Shown here: one piece after another, positions 12,184 through 25,506 of the stretch
How positions within the stretch are numbered: position 1 is the stretch's first letter
How the letters are laid out: every line of letters starts with the position of its first letter
Source: Acholoe squamosa
Taxonomy: Eukaryota; Annelida; Polychaeta; Phyllodocida; Polynoidae
Assembly (NCBI GenBank): GCA_949317995.1
Contig: OX439036.1
Span: 106,557,669 to 106,621,668, forward strand
Direction: 5' to 3'
DNA length: 64,000 nt
Position numbers and translations under genes: made by a program
The notes under the pieces: model-generated
What the model was told of the DNA's origin: nothing
Seen by the model: only the letters and a program-made list of their open reading frames with translations
The model's database searches: none

Positions 12184-12651
12184 TTATCTAGGAAATGGGA
12201 CTATACAGGAAAACCTAAGACACAGGACTGTACAGAGTATAAGATGCAATGATGCAGGATCAAATGAGAGAATCTAAGACACAAGACTGCAGAGTATCTA
12301 AGACACTGGACACAGTAGGAGTAGTATACTTACTGAATAGCTTAGACCAAGATAATATACTACAGTGTGTCCTGTTTCTTATGCGTCCCATTTCTTATAC
12401 CCCCAATATTGTGCCATTTCTTATATACCCATTATTGATTTATTTTATTCATAAAATAATTGATTTATTTTATTCATAAAATAAATCATTTTACATCAGC
12501 CACCATGTGTTCAAAATTTTGACCAATAGCTCATCTACTGAAATCCTAGACCTCCACGGGCATAGACTTACTAGATGAATCATAGCGCCTAGCACATGGT
12601 GTAGTGTTTAGTTCCCATTGAAATCAGGTTGACCTACCTACTTTATGCCTG

Positions 12652-13005
12652 TGTACACCATAGCAATCTGTCACAAACACTCCAAACTTGTGGACAGGTA
12701 GATGATTATAGCCTTTAGGCTGTGCAGTCCCTATACACCATAACAATCTGTCCCAAGCACTCCAAACACACTGACAAGTAGATGATTATAGCCTCTAGGC
12801 TGTGCAGTGATGCACTAAAACAGTGCTGGTGAGTAGAATCATTACCACTGCATTGGTGCATCATGATACATTGTGCAGGGCCTCAGTTAGCTATTTAAGG
12901 GCATCATGATGCACTAAAACAGTGCTGGTGAGTAGAATTGTTACCACTGCATTGGTGCATCATGATACATTGTGCATGGCCCCAATTAGCTATTTAAGGG
13001 GGTCA
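12652..13005. repeat. Two successive tandem duplications
   Basis: About 77 bp (ACACCATA.CAATCTGTC.CA to AGGCTGTGCAGT) is duplicated at 12652-12807. Then about 97 bp (GATGCACTAAAACAGTGCTG to AGCTATTTAAGGG) is duplicated at 12808-13001. The second pair contains modules of the GCATCATG MITE. Confidence 0.7.
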
Positions 13006-13070
13006 TGATGCACATCATGATGTCTCGCCAGCTCTTCATTGAAGCATCAAGACGAACATCTTCAAAAAAG

Positions 13071-14904
13071 CACACTTAACCCTTTATGGGTGGCATGATG
13101 AATTGATGCACATTTAAACCTTTATGGATGGCATGATGCATTGATGCACACTTAACCCTTTATGGATGGCATGATGCATTGATGCACACTGAAACCTTTA
13201 TGGATGACATGATACATTGGTGCACACTTAGACCTTTATGGATAGCCTGATGCATTGATGCACACTTAACCCTTTATAGATAGCATGATGCATTGTTGCA
13301 CACTTAACCCTTTAGGGATGTATTGATGCACACTTAACCCTTTATAGATTGCATGATGCATTGATGCACACTTAACCCTTTATGGATAGCCTGATGCATT
13401 GATGCACACTTAACCCTTTAGGGATGTATTGATGCACACTTAACCCTTTATGGATGGCATGATGCATTGATGCACACTTAACCCTTTATGGATAGCCTGA
13501 TGCATTGATGCACACTTAAACCTTTATGGATGACATGATGCATTGGTGCACACTTAACCCTTTAGGGATGTATTGATGCACATGTAACCCTTTATAGATT
13601 GCATGGTGAATTGATGCACACTTAACCCTTTATTGATGGTATGATGAATTGATGCACACTTAACCCTTTATGGATAGCCTAATGCATTGATGCACACTGA
13701 AACCATTATGGATGACATGATGCATTGGTGCACACTTAACCCTTTAGGGATGTATTGATGCACACATAACCCTTTATAGATTGCATAATGAATTGATGCA
13801 CACTTAACCCTTTATGGATGGCATGATGCATTGATGCACACTTAACCCTTTATAGATTGCATGATGCATTGATGCACACTTAACCCTTTAGGGATAGCAT
13901 GATGCATACTTAAACCTTTATGGATAGCATGATGCAATGATGCACACTTAACCTTTTATGGATGGCATGATGCATTGGTGCACACTTAACCCTTTAGGGA
14001 TGTATTGATGCACACATAACCCTTTATAGATTGCATGATGAATTGATGCACACTTAACCCTTTATAGATGGCATGATGCATTGATGCACACTTAACCCTT
14101 TATAGATTGCATGATGCATTGATGCACACTTAACCCTTTAGGGATAGCATGATGCATACTTAAACCTTTATGGATAGCATGATGCAATGATGCACACTTA
14201 ACCTTTTATGGATGGCATGATGCATTGATGCACACTTAACCCTTTATGGATGGCATGATGCATTGATGCACACTTAACCCATTATGGATGGCATGATGCA
14301 TTGATGCACACTGAAACCTTTATGGATGGCATGATGCATTGATGCACACTGAAACCTTTATGGATGACATGATACATTGGTGCACACTTAGAATTTTATG
14401 GATAGCCTGATGCATTGATGCACACTTAACCCTTTATGGATGACATGATGCATTGGTGCACACTTAGAATTTTATGGATAGCCTGATGCATTGATGCACA
14501 CTTAACCCTTTATGGATGACATGATGCATTGGTGCACACTTAACCCTTTAGGGATGTATTGATGCACACTTAACCCTTTATAGATTGCATGATGAATTGA
14601 TGCACACTTAACCCTTTATGGATGGCATGATGCATTGATGCACACTGAAACCTTTATGGATAGCCTGATACATTGATGCACACTTAACCCTCTATGGATT
14701 GCATGATGCATTGATGCACACTTAACCCTTTAGAGATAGCATGATGCATACTTAAACCTTTATGGATAGCATGATGCAATGATGCACACTTAACCTTTTA
14801 GGGATGGCATGATGCATTGATGTACACTTAAACATTTATGGATGGCATGATGCATTGATGCACAGTTAACCCTTTATGGGTGACCTGCTACATTGAAGCA
14901 CACT
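13071..14904. repeat. 38-bp minisatellite, roughly 50 units
   Basis: The consensus unit is CACACTTAACCCTTTATGGA then TGGCATGATGCATTGATG (38 bp), with 30-bp short variants (TTTAGGGATGTATTGATG). A higher-order period of about 250 bp is visible: the block starting near 13731 recurs near 13981. The unit matches the terminal part of the TTAA-bounded MITE (TTAACCCTTTA..GCATGATGCATT), so the array probably arose by amplifying a MITE end. Confidence 0.9.
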
Positions 14905-15600
14905 TTAAGCATTATCATTAACCATGACAAAATACATTACCACGGCTATGTCATGCTTAACTGATTTCCTTAATCCATCAAATACATGCCTCCTTTTTTT
15001 TCTTGACAATTTCATTTGTGAAAAGCTCTACTTTCTTTAGCATTTTACACTTACCATTCACTTCATGTCTGCAAACGAGTTCCAAAATGACCATACGATT
15101 GTTCGCAATGATTATGAAGTTCAATTTTGATGTGAATATCAAGTTCTTATGATAATGCACTATAGTGTGATCATTTTTTCTTGACAGTTTCCTTTGTGAA
15201 AAGCCAGTATATAAGATTATATAATAAATAATAAAAAATATTTATAACACTTTTGTTCTTTCTTACAATACAATGTTATATATTCAACCTATGATTAATA
15301 TCATCATTACTTTCATATATCATCACCTTAGCAGTGTTATTTTTAAACATTTTTTGTATTTTAATAGCTATGCTGTGCTACTTCTTCAAACTTGATTTTA
15401 TTATTAAAAAAAAAAGCTGATCATTAACCATAACAAATAAATCACCACAGCAATGCTGTGCCTTCCTCACAATTTCCTTAATTCCTCAAAAATACGCTTC
15501 CTCGTTGTCCTGTTTCTTATATGTCCAGTTTCTTAAAGAATCTCGTCCAAATAAGCACCTAATTCGGACGAGATCCTCTTCCCGGGATCCTCTTCCAAAT
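14905..15600. other. AT-rich non-coding DNA with a diverged duplication
   Basis: CATTAACCATGACAAAATAC at about 14918 recurs in diverged form at about 15421, and TTGACAATTTCATTTGTGAA at about 15003 recurs at about 15181. No gene is recognised. Confidence 0.45.
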
Positions 15601-15954
15601 AGCGCTTCCCACCCCAAACCCAGCTTTAGCAATGGCCTCACCCATTGGACACTCCGCTAAATCGGTATAGGTTTATAACGTCCCTGTGGTATTAGTTTTA
15701 TATGAAAGTAGTGTTTTACCATGGCCGGTGTGAGTGGGTGATAGAGCAGTCTGGGGTGGTTGGTCAAAGAGGGGTTGGTTAGTGTCAGACTCGGTGGTGC
15801 CACTCCTAGAGCAGACCATTAAATATACCTTTAATAACTACCCCGGTACTACATTAACCCTTTAATCTTACTCAGGCTGTGTCTGATATGCATGGTTTTA
15901 CCGTAGTTTAGAAGCTTCCTGTAAAATTCTCTTTTTTTTTGTTGCCAATTTGAC

Positions 15955-16179
15955 TTAACCCTTTCGGGGCTGATAATGCAGGAGTTCATCATGCCTATTT
16001 GTTGTCATGATGCACCAATTAAATGCAGCATCATGCCGACGCTCCCGGAGTATATCGATCCTGTAGGGTCATGATGCTTGTATGTAGCCCTGGTCACTTA
16101 CTTGCCAGGGATGTATTCATGTATCATGAAGATCAGTAGGCATGATGCATTAATGCATCAGTTGCATTTAAAGGATTAA
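15955..16179. mobile_element. TTAA-bounded palindromic MITE
   Basis: TTAA lies at 15955-15958 and 16176-16179. The interior carries the GCATCATGCC, CTCCCGGAGT and ATGTAGCCCTGG modules and the right-end motif GGCATGATGCATTAATGCAT. It is non-coding. Confidence 0.6.
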
Positions 16180-19100
16180 AAGAAGCGTTTTACCATAACT
16201 GGTATGAGTAGGTGATAGAAGAGTCTGGGGTGGGTGTTCAGAGAAGAGGTTGGCCAGTGTCAGACTGGGTGGTGCCACTCCTCTCCCACCACTGACCTGC
16301 CATACCATCAATAGCGAGGTAGCGGAATGTCCCATGGGACGGCCATTGCTGGAGCTGGTCACCAGCGGTTATCACTAATAACAGTTGTCAGATGGGTACC
16401 ATTTGCCCCCGACCCCCCCAAGACCCCCCCCCGAGAGGCCTGCCCCCACTGGCAGTGAATAGTTGGGATTATTTCATTGGCTGATTATTTATCCCGCTAG
16501 GTGGCTTTATGCCTTACCTGATACTTTATACGCTATTCCTGTCCTTATGATACATGAATACAGTTTTGGAAAGTAAGTCGCCAGGGCTGTATTTGTGCAT
16601 GATGCTGACCATATCGGCTTGATGCCCCCACCGTAGGCCTGGTGATTGTAAGTAGCTTGCCAGGGCTGCATTCTCACACCCTGCCTACCCTAGAGGGTTG
16701 ATACACCCATGAAGGGTGAACTTTCATGAGCCAATGCAGTGCTGGTGCCTAGATTGGTGCATTATGACAATAACAAAATGAACCTGAAAGCATCATTTGG
16801 CCCTCAAAGGGTTGAAGCCCATATAGAGGATGAGGTTTGACAAAACAAAAAGAAGAAAAAGAGTACTCTGGACCTTCCTCAACAGGGGCTGACCATGAAT
16901 CTATAGTTGGACAAAGCTAATACAGCAGCGATTCCCTCTAGGCATAACAGCAGTAGGCCATTAGAACTCTGACATTAGCTGCCCACTGACCAACCAGTCT
17001 GTAACAGCTTAGGATTGGAATGGTCATTATCATTGGACATGAGAGCATGCTGCATTGGCCTGTGTTCCAAAATAGTTCTTCGCAATACTTATTTTTCTGT
17101 GATATACTGAGGTAGCAGGTTGTCCAATGGGCAAAGCAGAGGCAAAGGTCTTCCAGGTCCCTAAGAGACAAATAAATGAAATATGAATGAAGATGCAATA
17201 ACATTGAAATGGTTACCTTCTTTTCCCAAGTCTCTCCCCTGCTTCCACCCCACCTCCCCTCCACCATCTTGACTGCCACCCTGTTCCAGCACTATCTGTG
17301 CAGACCTTAAAAGCCCCTACCTCCCCATCCTACCTGATATGGCAATTCTGACATCCTGTATCAAAGTTAATACCTAAATCCTTCCCTTTAGAGAGCCCTT
17401 TAAAGGCAGCAGGAGTGCATCATGCCCATAAGTGGCCATGATACATGAATGTAGCCCTGGTAAATTACAGCCCTAGGGCTACATTCATGCATCAGATCTC
17501 AGGTCTAGGAGGCAGGAAGGGACTAAAACCCATGGGTCGTCATGATGCACCAATGAAGTGCTGATGAGTCTGCTCGCCATCACTTCTTTGAAGCATCATG
17601 CCTTCGGGCGTTTATTTACCCCATAGAGTTGGCATGATGCATTAATGTACTACCAGTCCTTAAATGGTTAACAAGCATTTAGGTGTAAACCCCTGCCTGC
17701 AGGCCCCACCTAAGGTCTAGGAGACAGGAAGGGGATCAAACCCATTGGTCGTCATGATGCACCAATGCACTGCCAGTCTTTAAATGGTTAAGAGACATTT
17801 AGGTTCTAGCCCTGTCTCCAGACCCCATCTAAGGTCTAGGAGGCAGGAAGCGGCTTAGAGGTGGGATCAAAGCATTAAGTTCCCTGACAGGGACATTTGC
17901 TGAGGTTAGACCCTGTTTGTGTCAGTCCTATATGTGTTAGAGAAGCTAACCCTCTAAAGGCTGATAGTATATTAATGCATCAGGCCCATTAGTCATCATG
18001 ATGCATGAATGCAGCCCTGGCGAGTAACTCGCCAGGGCTACATTCCTGCATCATGGCAACATGCATCATGCCTACATCCATGCATCATGGGTTGATACAC
18101 TCCCGGAGGGTCGTCATGATGATCCAATAAAGTGCTGGTGAGCAGCACTTATACATGCTAAAAGGGATGTCTGCAGATAGCTACATTTATTGTTGAAAGC
18201 ATGCAGCATAGCATAGTCTGTCTAACATGCAATGATGCCCATTGCACTGCGTTATACAGGGATTTCTGCTTCTTCACAGGAATTTCTGATTAAGGCCACT
18301 ATAATTTCCATCATTTTTTTTATTAAAATCATTCTTCTTCGACACATGCCAAAATGGCCTAAAATATGGCCAAAAAGAGGGGGCGTGTACCTATTGTGGT
18401 ATGTGCACTTTATTAAGTTGTATATGATTATGCAAGATATACGGTATATTTGGTGATCTAGTCAGTGCAGTATGCATCCTTTACAGGGTTATAAGGTCCC
18501 TGTGGTATTGGTTTCATATAAAAGTAGTGTTTTTACCATGTCTGGTCTTAGTATGTGATAGAGGAGTCTGGGGTGGTTGGTCAGAGAAGAGGTGCCACCC
18601 TACTCAACCACTGACCTGTCACACCATCAATACCGAGGTAGCAGGATGTCCCATGGGCACAGTGGCACGGCCATTGCTGGAGCTAGTTACCAGCGGTTAT
18701 ACACTAATAACAGTTATCAGATGGGTACCATTTTACCCATCACAAGGCCTGCAGTAAACTGTTCAATAGTTCTTTGATTGGTAGGGATTATTTCATTGAC
18801 TGATAATTTATCCCACTAGGTGGCTATATGCCTTACCTGATACATCCCTAGGTGCTTTATAGGTGTTTTATACCACTTTGATACACTATTGCCGTCACTA
18901 TGATACATGAATTCAGCCCTGGTGAGGAAGGCGCCAGGCCTGCATTTGTGCATGATGCTGACCCTATCAGCTTGATACACCCCTGAAGGGTTGACGCTGA
19001 TGTCCCCACTTTAGGCCTAGTTGCTGTAAGTAGCTTGCCAGGGCTGCATTCTCATACCATGCCTATCCTACAGAGTTTAACTTATACACCCATGAAGGGT

Positions 19101-19800
19101 GAACTTTTATGTACCAATGTAGTGCTGGTGCATAGATTGGTGCATTATTACAATTACACTACATGAACCTGAAGGCATCATTTGGCCTTTAAAGCCCATA
19201 TGGAGGGTAAAGTATTATCAAAAAAAAAAAGAAGAAGAAAAAGAGAACTTGTACTCTGGACCTTCCCTCAACAAGGGGCTGACCATGAATCTAAAGTTAG
19301 ACAAAGTTAACACAACAGCCATTCCCAGCAGGTATAACAGTAGTCGGCCATTAGAACTTTGGCATTAGCTGTCCCCTGACCAACCAGTCTGCAATAGCCT
19401 AGGATTGGAATGGTCATTATCATTGGACATGCGAGCATGCAGCATTGGCCTGTGTTCCAAAATAGTTCTTTGCAATACTTATTTTGCTGAAATATAATGA
19501 GGTAGCAGATTGTCTAATGGGCAAAGCTTGGGCAAAGGTCTTCCATGTTTTTAAGAAACAAACAAATGAAATATAAATGAAAATGCAATAACACTGAAAT
19601 GGTTACCTTCTTTACCCAAGTCTCTCCATGACTGCCCTCTTCCACCCCCCCCCCTCCACCATCTTGACTGCCACCCTGTTTCAGCACTATCTGTGCAGAC
19701 CTTAAAAGCCCCTACCTTCCCACCCTACCTGATATGGCAATTTAGACATCCTGTATCAAAGTTAGCACCTAAATCCTTCCTTTCAGAGCCCCTTAAGGGC
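16180..19800. repeat. Segmental duplication pair (about 1.2 kb)
   Basis: The blocks 16185-17345 and about 18500-19795 match along most of their length. Shared segments include GAGTCTGGGGTGG, CTCTGGACCTTCC, GGATTGGAATGGTCATTATC and CAGCACTATCTGTGCAGACC. A third partial copy of the left edge is at about 15705-15800. The space between (17395-18330) holds further GCATCATG modules. An open frame at 16938-17279 is not conserved in the second copy, so I do not call a gene. Confidence 0.65.
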
Positions 19801-20425
19801 CGCTGATGCAGGAGTGCATCATGCCCATAGGTCTTCATGATGCACCAATGAAGTCCTGTCCTTGATTTACGAGAGTTCATACAAGCACTTCAAGCTTCAT
19901 TTGGTGCTTCAAGCTTAAGCTTCAGTTGTATTCGGGTTTACGAAAACATGAATTTGTTTGAGTGGAGCTTAAAGCTCCAGATGAGCTTTGAGGTCATCTT
20001 GGGGCCTCCTTGAGCTTCAAGATCGAGAGATCCTTCCCACAATCCCACATTAAAATAATGGGATATGAAGGGTGGATGTTTATGTGGTTGTCGGTAATAC
20101 AGTGATACACCCTGTACCTGGAGGAAGCTGTTGTAAGGCCATAAAAGTGGAGTTTCAGCTCTGAATCACGTTGCTTACCAACATATTTGATATCAGCATG
20201 ATGACCTTAAATATGTCAATTGCTTTGAGGTTGTATGATCTTTCACCACAAAAACTTTGAGACAATCATCTTTTTTATCCAAGAGACATTTGGTTTGTGC
20301 TAGAAACATAATTTATGCTTCTTCTCATGCCTGACTTGTTGAATACTGACTGTAATGTATTTAAAATCCGATTCAAGCATAGGCCTATAAATAAGATATA
20401 AAAATAGGCCAAAAGTTGGGGCAAA

Positions 20426-20575
20426 GGGAGTGGTCATTTATTGGAATACAGAGAGTGGGTGGTGGATTTTAAAGAAACCCACAGGCTTTTTCACCAAAAA
20501 TGGGAGAAAAGTTTTCCTTTGACCCTCCGGCAAATCCATGACCCCTCCCCTCTTGTTAAAAGAATGACCAATCCC
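20426..20575. mobile_element. Diverged short MITE (GGGAGTGGTCATTTATTG end)
   Basis: The left end GGGAGTGGTCATTTATTG and the right end GAATGACCAATCCC (followed by TTA) resemble the elements at 8516-8826 and 34352-34622. The left TTA is not preserved. It is probably a truncated or decayed member. Confidence 0.45.
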
Positions 20576-20589
20576 TTAGGGGCAATGGA

Positions 20590-22390
20590 TTCAATGGGTC
20601 ATCGATATATTATCGTCGATGCAGTGGGTGCTAGCCCCTGCTTGCAGGCCCACTCTACGGTCCTGGCAGTAAGGGACTTAGAGTTGGGATCAAACTCATT
20701 GGTCTTCATTAAAGCGTCATATCAACTCTTTGGGCACGTATCAACCCTGTTTGGTCGACATGATTCAAGTACACTACTAGTCTTTAAATAGTTACTAGTG
20801 GCTTTGCCACTGGGGACAAAATACTACCAATACTACACCCTCCACCCCTCCTCTCAGGTCCCTGCAGTCCAAAAAGCAAGTGGATAGGTGTCGGACACGC
20901 TATTTGCGCTTGTGTCAGCTTATTACCTGTGCTTGCCCACTCCCAGCTACCCCCTCATTTGCATATTTGGCTATAAAACTTACACCCTGTCCGACTGCCA
21001 GATCTTCCGGTCCAAAAACTGATCAAGTGCTGCCCCCTAGTGCCTTACATGTGAATCGCGTAAGTTAGCAACGTGTAACATAGCAACAGTGCATATCATA
21101 GCAGCACCAAACAATTTTACACTCTCCCAGCAGATACTATCGAAAGTGAGTTTTAGTGAATTTCTCTGTAACTACTGATCAGAAACTAACATATAACCTA
21201 TCAGATTGAAGCTCTCGGAGAGTACAATCTACATCTGCAAGGATCGCGATATTTGCTCCACTATTAGCACGAGGTAGGGCCCCGATCTCTCTCAACTGAG
21301 ATCCAAAATGGCAGCCATTCCAGCTTGACCCAGGATTTTTGAGGTTATAAAAACGTTTTACCAAAATGTACTTTAAAGAAACTTCAATAGTGAAATAGTA
21401 GGAACAATCAAATTGGTAAAACAATACAAACTTTTGAAAATATATTTGTTAAATTGTCTATATATCAGGTCGAGTTAGCTGCCACTTTCCTCACTGCTAC
21501 ACAGCTTGAAAGTTTTGCTTCATCTGGTACCTCGAGGGTACTCTAGGTTGAAGCAGTCATGCACTACCAGTCTTTAAATGGTTAACAGACATTTAGTTTC
21601 TAGCCCCTGCCTGCAGGCCCCATGTAAGGTCTAGGAGGCAGGAAGGGGCTTAGACTTAGAGATGGGATCAAAACCATAAGTCGTCATGATGCAACAAGTG
21701 CTGGAAAGACTGCTCGCCAGCACTTCATTAAAGCATCATGCCGACCCCTGGGCGTGTATCTATCCCGTAGGGTCGGTATGATGCTCCAATGCACCAGCGG
21801 TCTTTAAATGGTTAACAGACATTTAGGTGCTAGCCCCTGCCTGCAGGCCCCATCTAAGGTCTAGGAGGCAGGAAGGGCCTTAGAGGTGGGATCAAAGCCA
21901 TTGGTCCGCATGATGCACCAATGAAGTGCTGGCGAGTCTGCTCACCAGCACTTCATCGGTGCATCATGCCGACCCTCCGTGCATGTGTCAACCGCATCGG
22001 GTTGGCATGCTGCATTAATGCACCATCGCTTTTTAAAGGGTTAATGGCAATTAGGTGCTGGTCCTTGCCTCCAGACCCCATCTAAGGTCTAGGAGACAGG
22101 AAGGGGCTGAGAGGTGGGATCAAAGCATTAACTTCCCTGACATGGACATTTGCCGAGGATAGACCCTGTTTGTGTCAGTTCTAGATGTGTTAGAGAAGTT
22201 AAAAAGGTAGACCCAAAGTGCATCCTCAAAAGGACGTCAGCACTGCAGATGGCCATAATTATTGTTGAAAGCATGCAGCATAGCATTGTCTGTCTAACAT
22301 TCAGTGATGCCCACTGCATTGTGCTATACAGAGATTTCTGCTTCTTCACAGGAATTTCTGATTAAGGCCACTATAATTTCCATCATCTTT
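20590..22390. repeat. Segmental duplication of 17.65-18.33 kb block
   Basis: Motifs CATTTAGGTGCTAGCCCCTG, AAGGTCTAGGAGGCAGGAAG, ACATTTGCCGAGGATAGACC-like and TTCTGCTTCTTCACAGGAAT occur both at about 17655-18330 and at about 21560-22390, with partial copies near 20630 and 21580. MITE modules are interspersed. No gene is recognised. Confidence 0.6.
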
Positions 22391-23062
22391 TTACTTTATT
22401 GATTAGACGTCAACCAAGTATTTACCTCTACCAAAACCGGGCATGTTTTTGCCGATACAGTGTCTCCATGAACATAGCAAATCTGTTACATTATAGGACA
22501 GTGGACCCTCTATAAAACTATAGTGCAGACAGGATATATAAGTAGGGCTAACAGCAGGTTATTTAGCCATAGAAATAGAATATTGGCGTTGTCACACCTC
22601 CTGCTAATCCTTAACCCTTTAACAGGCCACCTACTTATTTGTACAACCATATATAGGCCTTATTACCATAAAGTTGGTATGATGCATTAATTTGCTTCTT
22701 AAAGGGTCAGTGTCTCCTCACCTTGAAACAAACAAACAGATTACCTTTCCAACATGCCTGCACCACTAACCATTAACTCCTTAAGGGGCACTTACATATT
22801 ATATGCACACACTGTATAAGTTATGGCCATGGTACATGGAAGTCAATCAGAATTGTGCCTATGGCACAGACTTAGGCATTCTATAACAAGAAATGCGGTT
22901 GTGACCGTGTAAAAAAACGCCTCCCGCCGTTGTCTGTATACCAGTGTTTGATGACATGTCTCATAAAAGCAGACATAAAGAAGATTTCACAATTATCAAT
23001 TTCTCTATTCACTAATTTTGTATTGTGAGACCTCATCACATGGGGCAAATGCAATCATCATA

Positions 23063-23115
23063 GCGCACTCCCGTACCGCTTCGCGGTACCCGCCGCTACG
23101 CGGCGTGGGAGGCGC
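23063..23115. repeat. Nested perfect hairpins able to form a three-way junction
   Basis: An outer stem GCGC-A-CTCCC / GGGAG-GCGC encloses two adjacent perfect hairpins. The first is GTACCGC-TTC-GCGGTAC (23073-23089) and the second is CGCCGC-TAC-GCGGCG (23091-23105). The GC-rich structure stands out in AT-rich DNA. No gene or known structured RNA family is recognised. Confidence 0.75.
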
Positions 23116-23924
23116 TGAAAAAATAATGTTGGTGAAAACCTTTCTTCGACATGGCCTGAATCATGGCATCTTACGAAGGTCAGTTCCTTCACATACAGGC
23201 CATAGGGGGAATATTGATATTTTCGGGTGTTATAATTATCATGGTACAGGTTTATTATAACGGTATATATGTGTAGTGGTGTCTACTACATTTTATGTGT
23301 GTGCTACCCTAGGCCTGCATAGTCTCATCTAGGTCACCTGTCCCAGGTAGCCACACTACACACAAGAAGGCCACCATATTGTTTGGGTGGTGCTCAATTT
23401 TTTCAATTTTATAATTGAATATAAATAGTTGTTTTTTTTTTGTTTCTCTCTCTTTTTTTTCTTTTCTTTTTACAAAAACGGCCCTATCTTTGCTTCTAAC
23501 AAGCGAATTTGAAAACTTCTAGGTACATTTTTATACAAATCCTTTATCTAGGAATGTAGAGGCATAGGAGTTAAAGTATACAAGGCAATGATTCAAGGTG
23601 GTCTGGGTGGAGCTCAATAAAGATTTGCTTATTAAAACTCTGAATAGAATAAAAAGAAAATGCTGACTGGGCCTAACCAATATACTCGCTGGTCCCTCTA
23701 ATGTAAACCTCATTATATTTATATTTCAAGCTGAACAAGCTTTTTTCTATTGTAACCAGGATAATATAAAATAAACGGGCTGGTGCGTTGCATCATTACC
23801 CATACTCAAAAAAAAATTATCTGATACAAATCTAACCAGCAACCAGCGAATACGACATCAGACACTGAAGGGTCTCTGGCTGGTAAATGGAGCTCAGTCT
23901 GACCTTGGGTTGACCTTGATGTAA

Positions 23925-24003
23925 CCTTGAGACGTCAGTGCAGTGACCTTGAGATGTCAGTGCAGTGACCTTGAGACGTCAGTGCAGTGACCTGCAGACG
24001 TCA
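23925..24003. repeat. 22-bp tandem repeat, about four copies
   Basis: The unit GACCTTGAGACGTCAGTGCAGT is repeated with few changes. Each unit carries a GACGTCAG core resembling half of a CRE site. The DNA is non-coding. Confidence 0.8.
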
Positions 24004-24228
24004 GAGCCTGCCGTGTAGATAGCGTGCTGAGATCGTGAAGGTCAGCGTCTACTGTGACCAAAGGGCTTAGATGGTGCGTTAACAATCATAAAGGGATCTA
24101 CCAGGCACTGCCATGGAGGCCTGGACATGGGAGGGGGGGGGGGCAATCCTCAGGGAACTTGAGCAATCGACATGTACATGTACTTCTGTTTTTGAAGTCA
24201 TATATTATTATGAAAGCTGACAATATTA

Positions 24229-24578
24229 GGCCATTCCAAAAAAAAACTTGTTTCTCATCACCGCCCTCGTCAGAAAAGTCGTCATTTGAGGAAAAAAAAA
24301 TTGATAGAAGTTTCTGATAAAAATACAATGAAAAATGGACAAAGATAGTCAAGTTTGGTATCAAATTAAAGCTTAGGGCCCCAGCAATGCACACTTTTTA
24401 AATGTTTATTATAACTTTACTTATGAAAGGCTTTTTTTATACTTGCGAACAACCGCGACATTCGCGAGGTTCCGATTTTTATCAACTGCTTATCCAAAAA
24501 ATAAAAATTAAATAAAATCCTCCCTCGTCACTTTTTTCATCACATGGTGATGAGAAACAACCTTTTTTTGGAGTGGCC
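24229..24578. mobile_element. MITE with 33-bp inverted ends and TTA duplication
   Basis: GGCCATTCCAAAAAAAAAC to CTCATCACC on the left pairs with the reverse complement of GGTGATGAG to GGAGTGGCC on the right. TTA flanks both sides (24226-24228 and 24579-24581). This fits PIF/Harbinger-type MITEs. The family may include 60660-60928, whose ends also start GGCC next to TTA. Confidence 0.7.
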
Positions 24579-25280
24579 TTACACATGTCTTTTTCGTATT
24601 TTGATTTTGTAGCCCACCCCTTACATATTGGAATGATTAACATGAATCAGAAAAAAAGATAACCACCAAGGATAGTATCCAAGCTTCTTGTTACCATCAG
24701 GATAACCTCTTATAGTTCTGAAGGATAAGTTGTGCGGGGGCTACACTTAAGCAGTGACCCGCCTAATACAGTTCATGTCAAATATGATAGACAAAAAAAA
24801 CATAATTGATATTTCAAAGAAGGCAGATTAGAGATTAGAAGTTATGTCCCCCGATCTGTAATGCCCCTACATTGTCCATGCGCACCAAGGAGTTTGATGC
24901 TTCGTCTTGCCCTCTGATTCTATCCTGTGGGGACATCAGACACCACCCCCCATACACACACACGCTTCTGTCATATCTGACTGAGAATATCTGTCTGAGA
25001 CAAGGGGCCCAGTGCTTATACAACCAGAAGTGAATCTTAACCTTTTAAGAATTGCATGATGTTCCTTATCCTTGTTGAAGAAGGACCCCCCCCCCTTGGA
25101 GTATGGGAGCATAAATTTAACTTTGGCGAGTTAGTCCCAAATACATTCATGCAAATTAATGACAAATAAGCATGATGCCTTAATGATTCAAGTCTCCCCA
25201 TAAAAGACGATAGCATAATGCACCAATGAAGCACTGATGAGTTAGTGAATGGGGCTCATTTATGTATCATGAAGACAAAA

Positions 25281-25506
25281 TACCGTAAAACCCCGCTCAT
25301 AAGCCGACCTCAGTCATAAGCCGGGGGTAGACTTTGAGGAAATACTATAAGCCGATTTTGGGGCCAAATTTTCCCTGTTTTCACTATAATCTATAGTAAA
25401 AAAGACCTCAGTCATAAGCCGGGGGGAGACTTTGGGAGAAATTTAGAAGCCGATTTTGGTCAAAAATAAGAAAAAAAATCCGGCTTATGACCGGGGATTT
25501 ACGGTA
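25281..25506. mobile_element. MITE with TACCGTAAAACCCCGC inverted ends
   Basis: The left end is TACCGTAAAACCCCGCTCAT and the right end is the near complement (ATGACCGGGGATTTACGGTA). The interior repeats CAGTCATAAGCCGGGG. It resembles the 3549-3778 family in layout but has different sequence. Confidence 0.65.

Noticed and set aside
13071..14904. CRISPR-like or telomere-like array
   Set aside because: Repeats are contiguous without unique spacers, and CCCTTTA is part of a 38-bp unit, not a simple telomeric repeat.
16938..17279. 113-codon minus-strand open frame
   Set aside because: It lies in a segmental duplication whose second copy does not keep the frame, and it has no recognisable domain.
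20441..20791. 116-codon plus-strand open frame
   Set aside because: It runs from a MITE remnant into duplicated repeat sequence and has no protein-like features.
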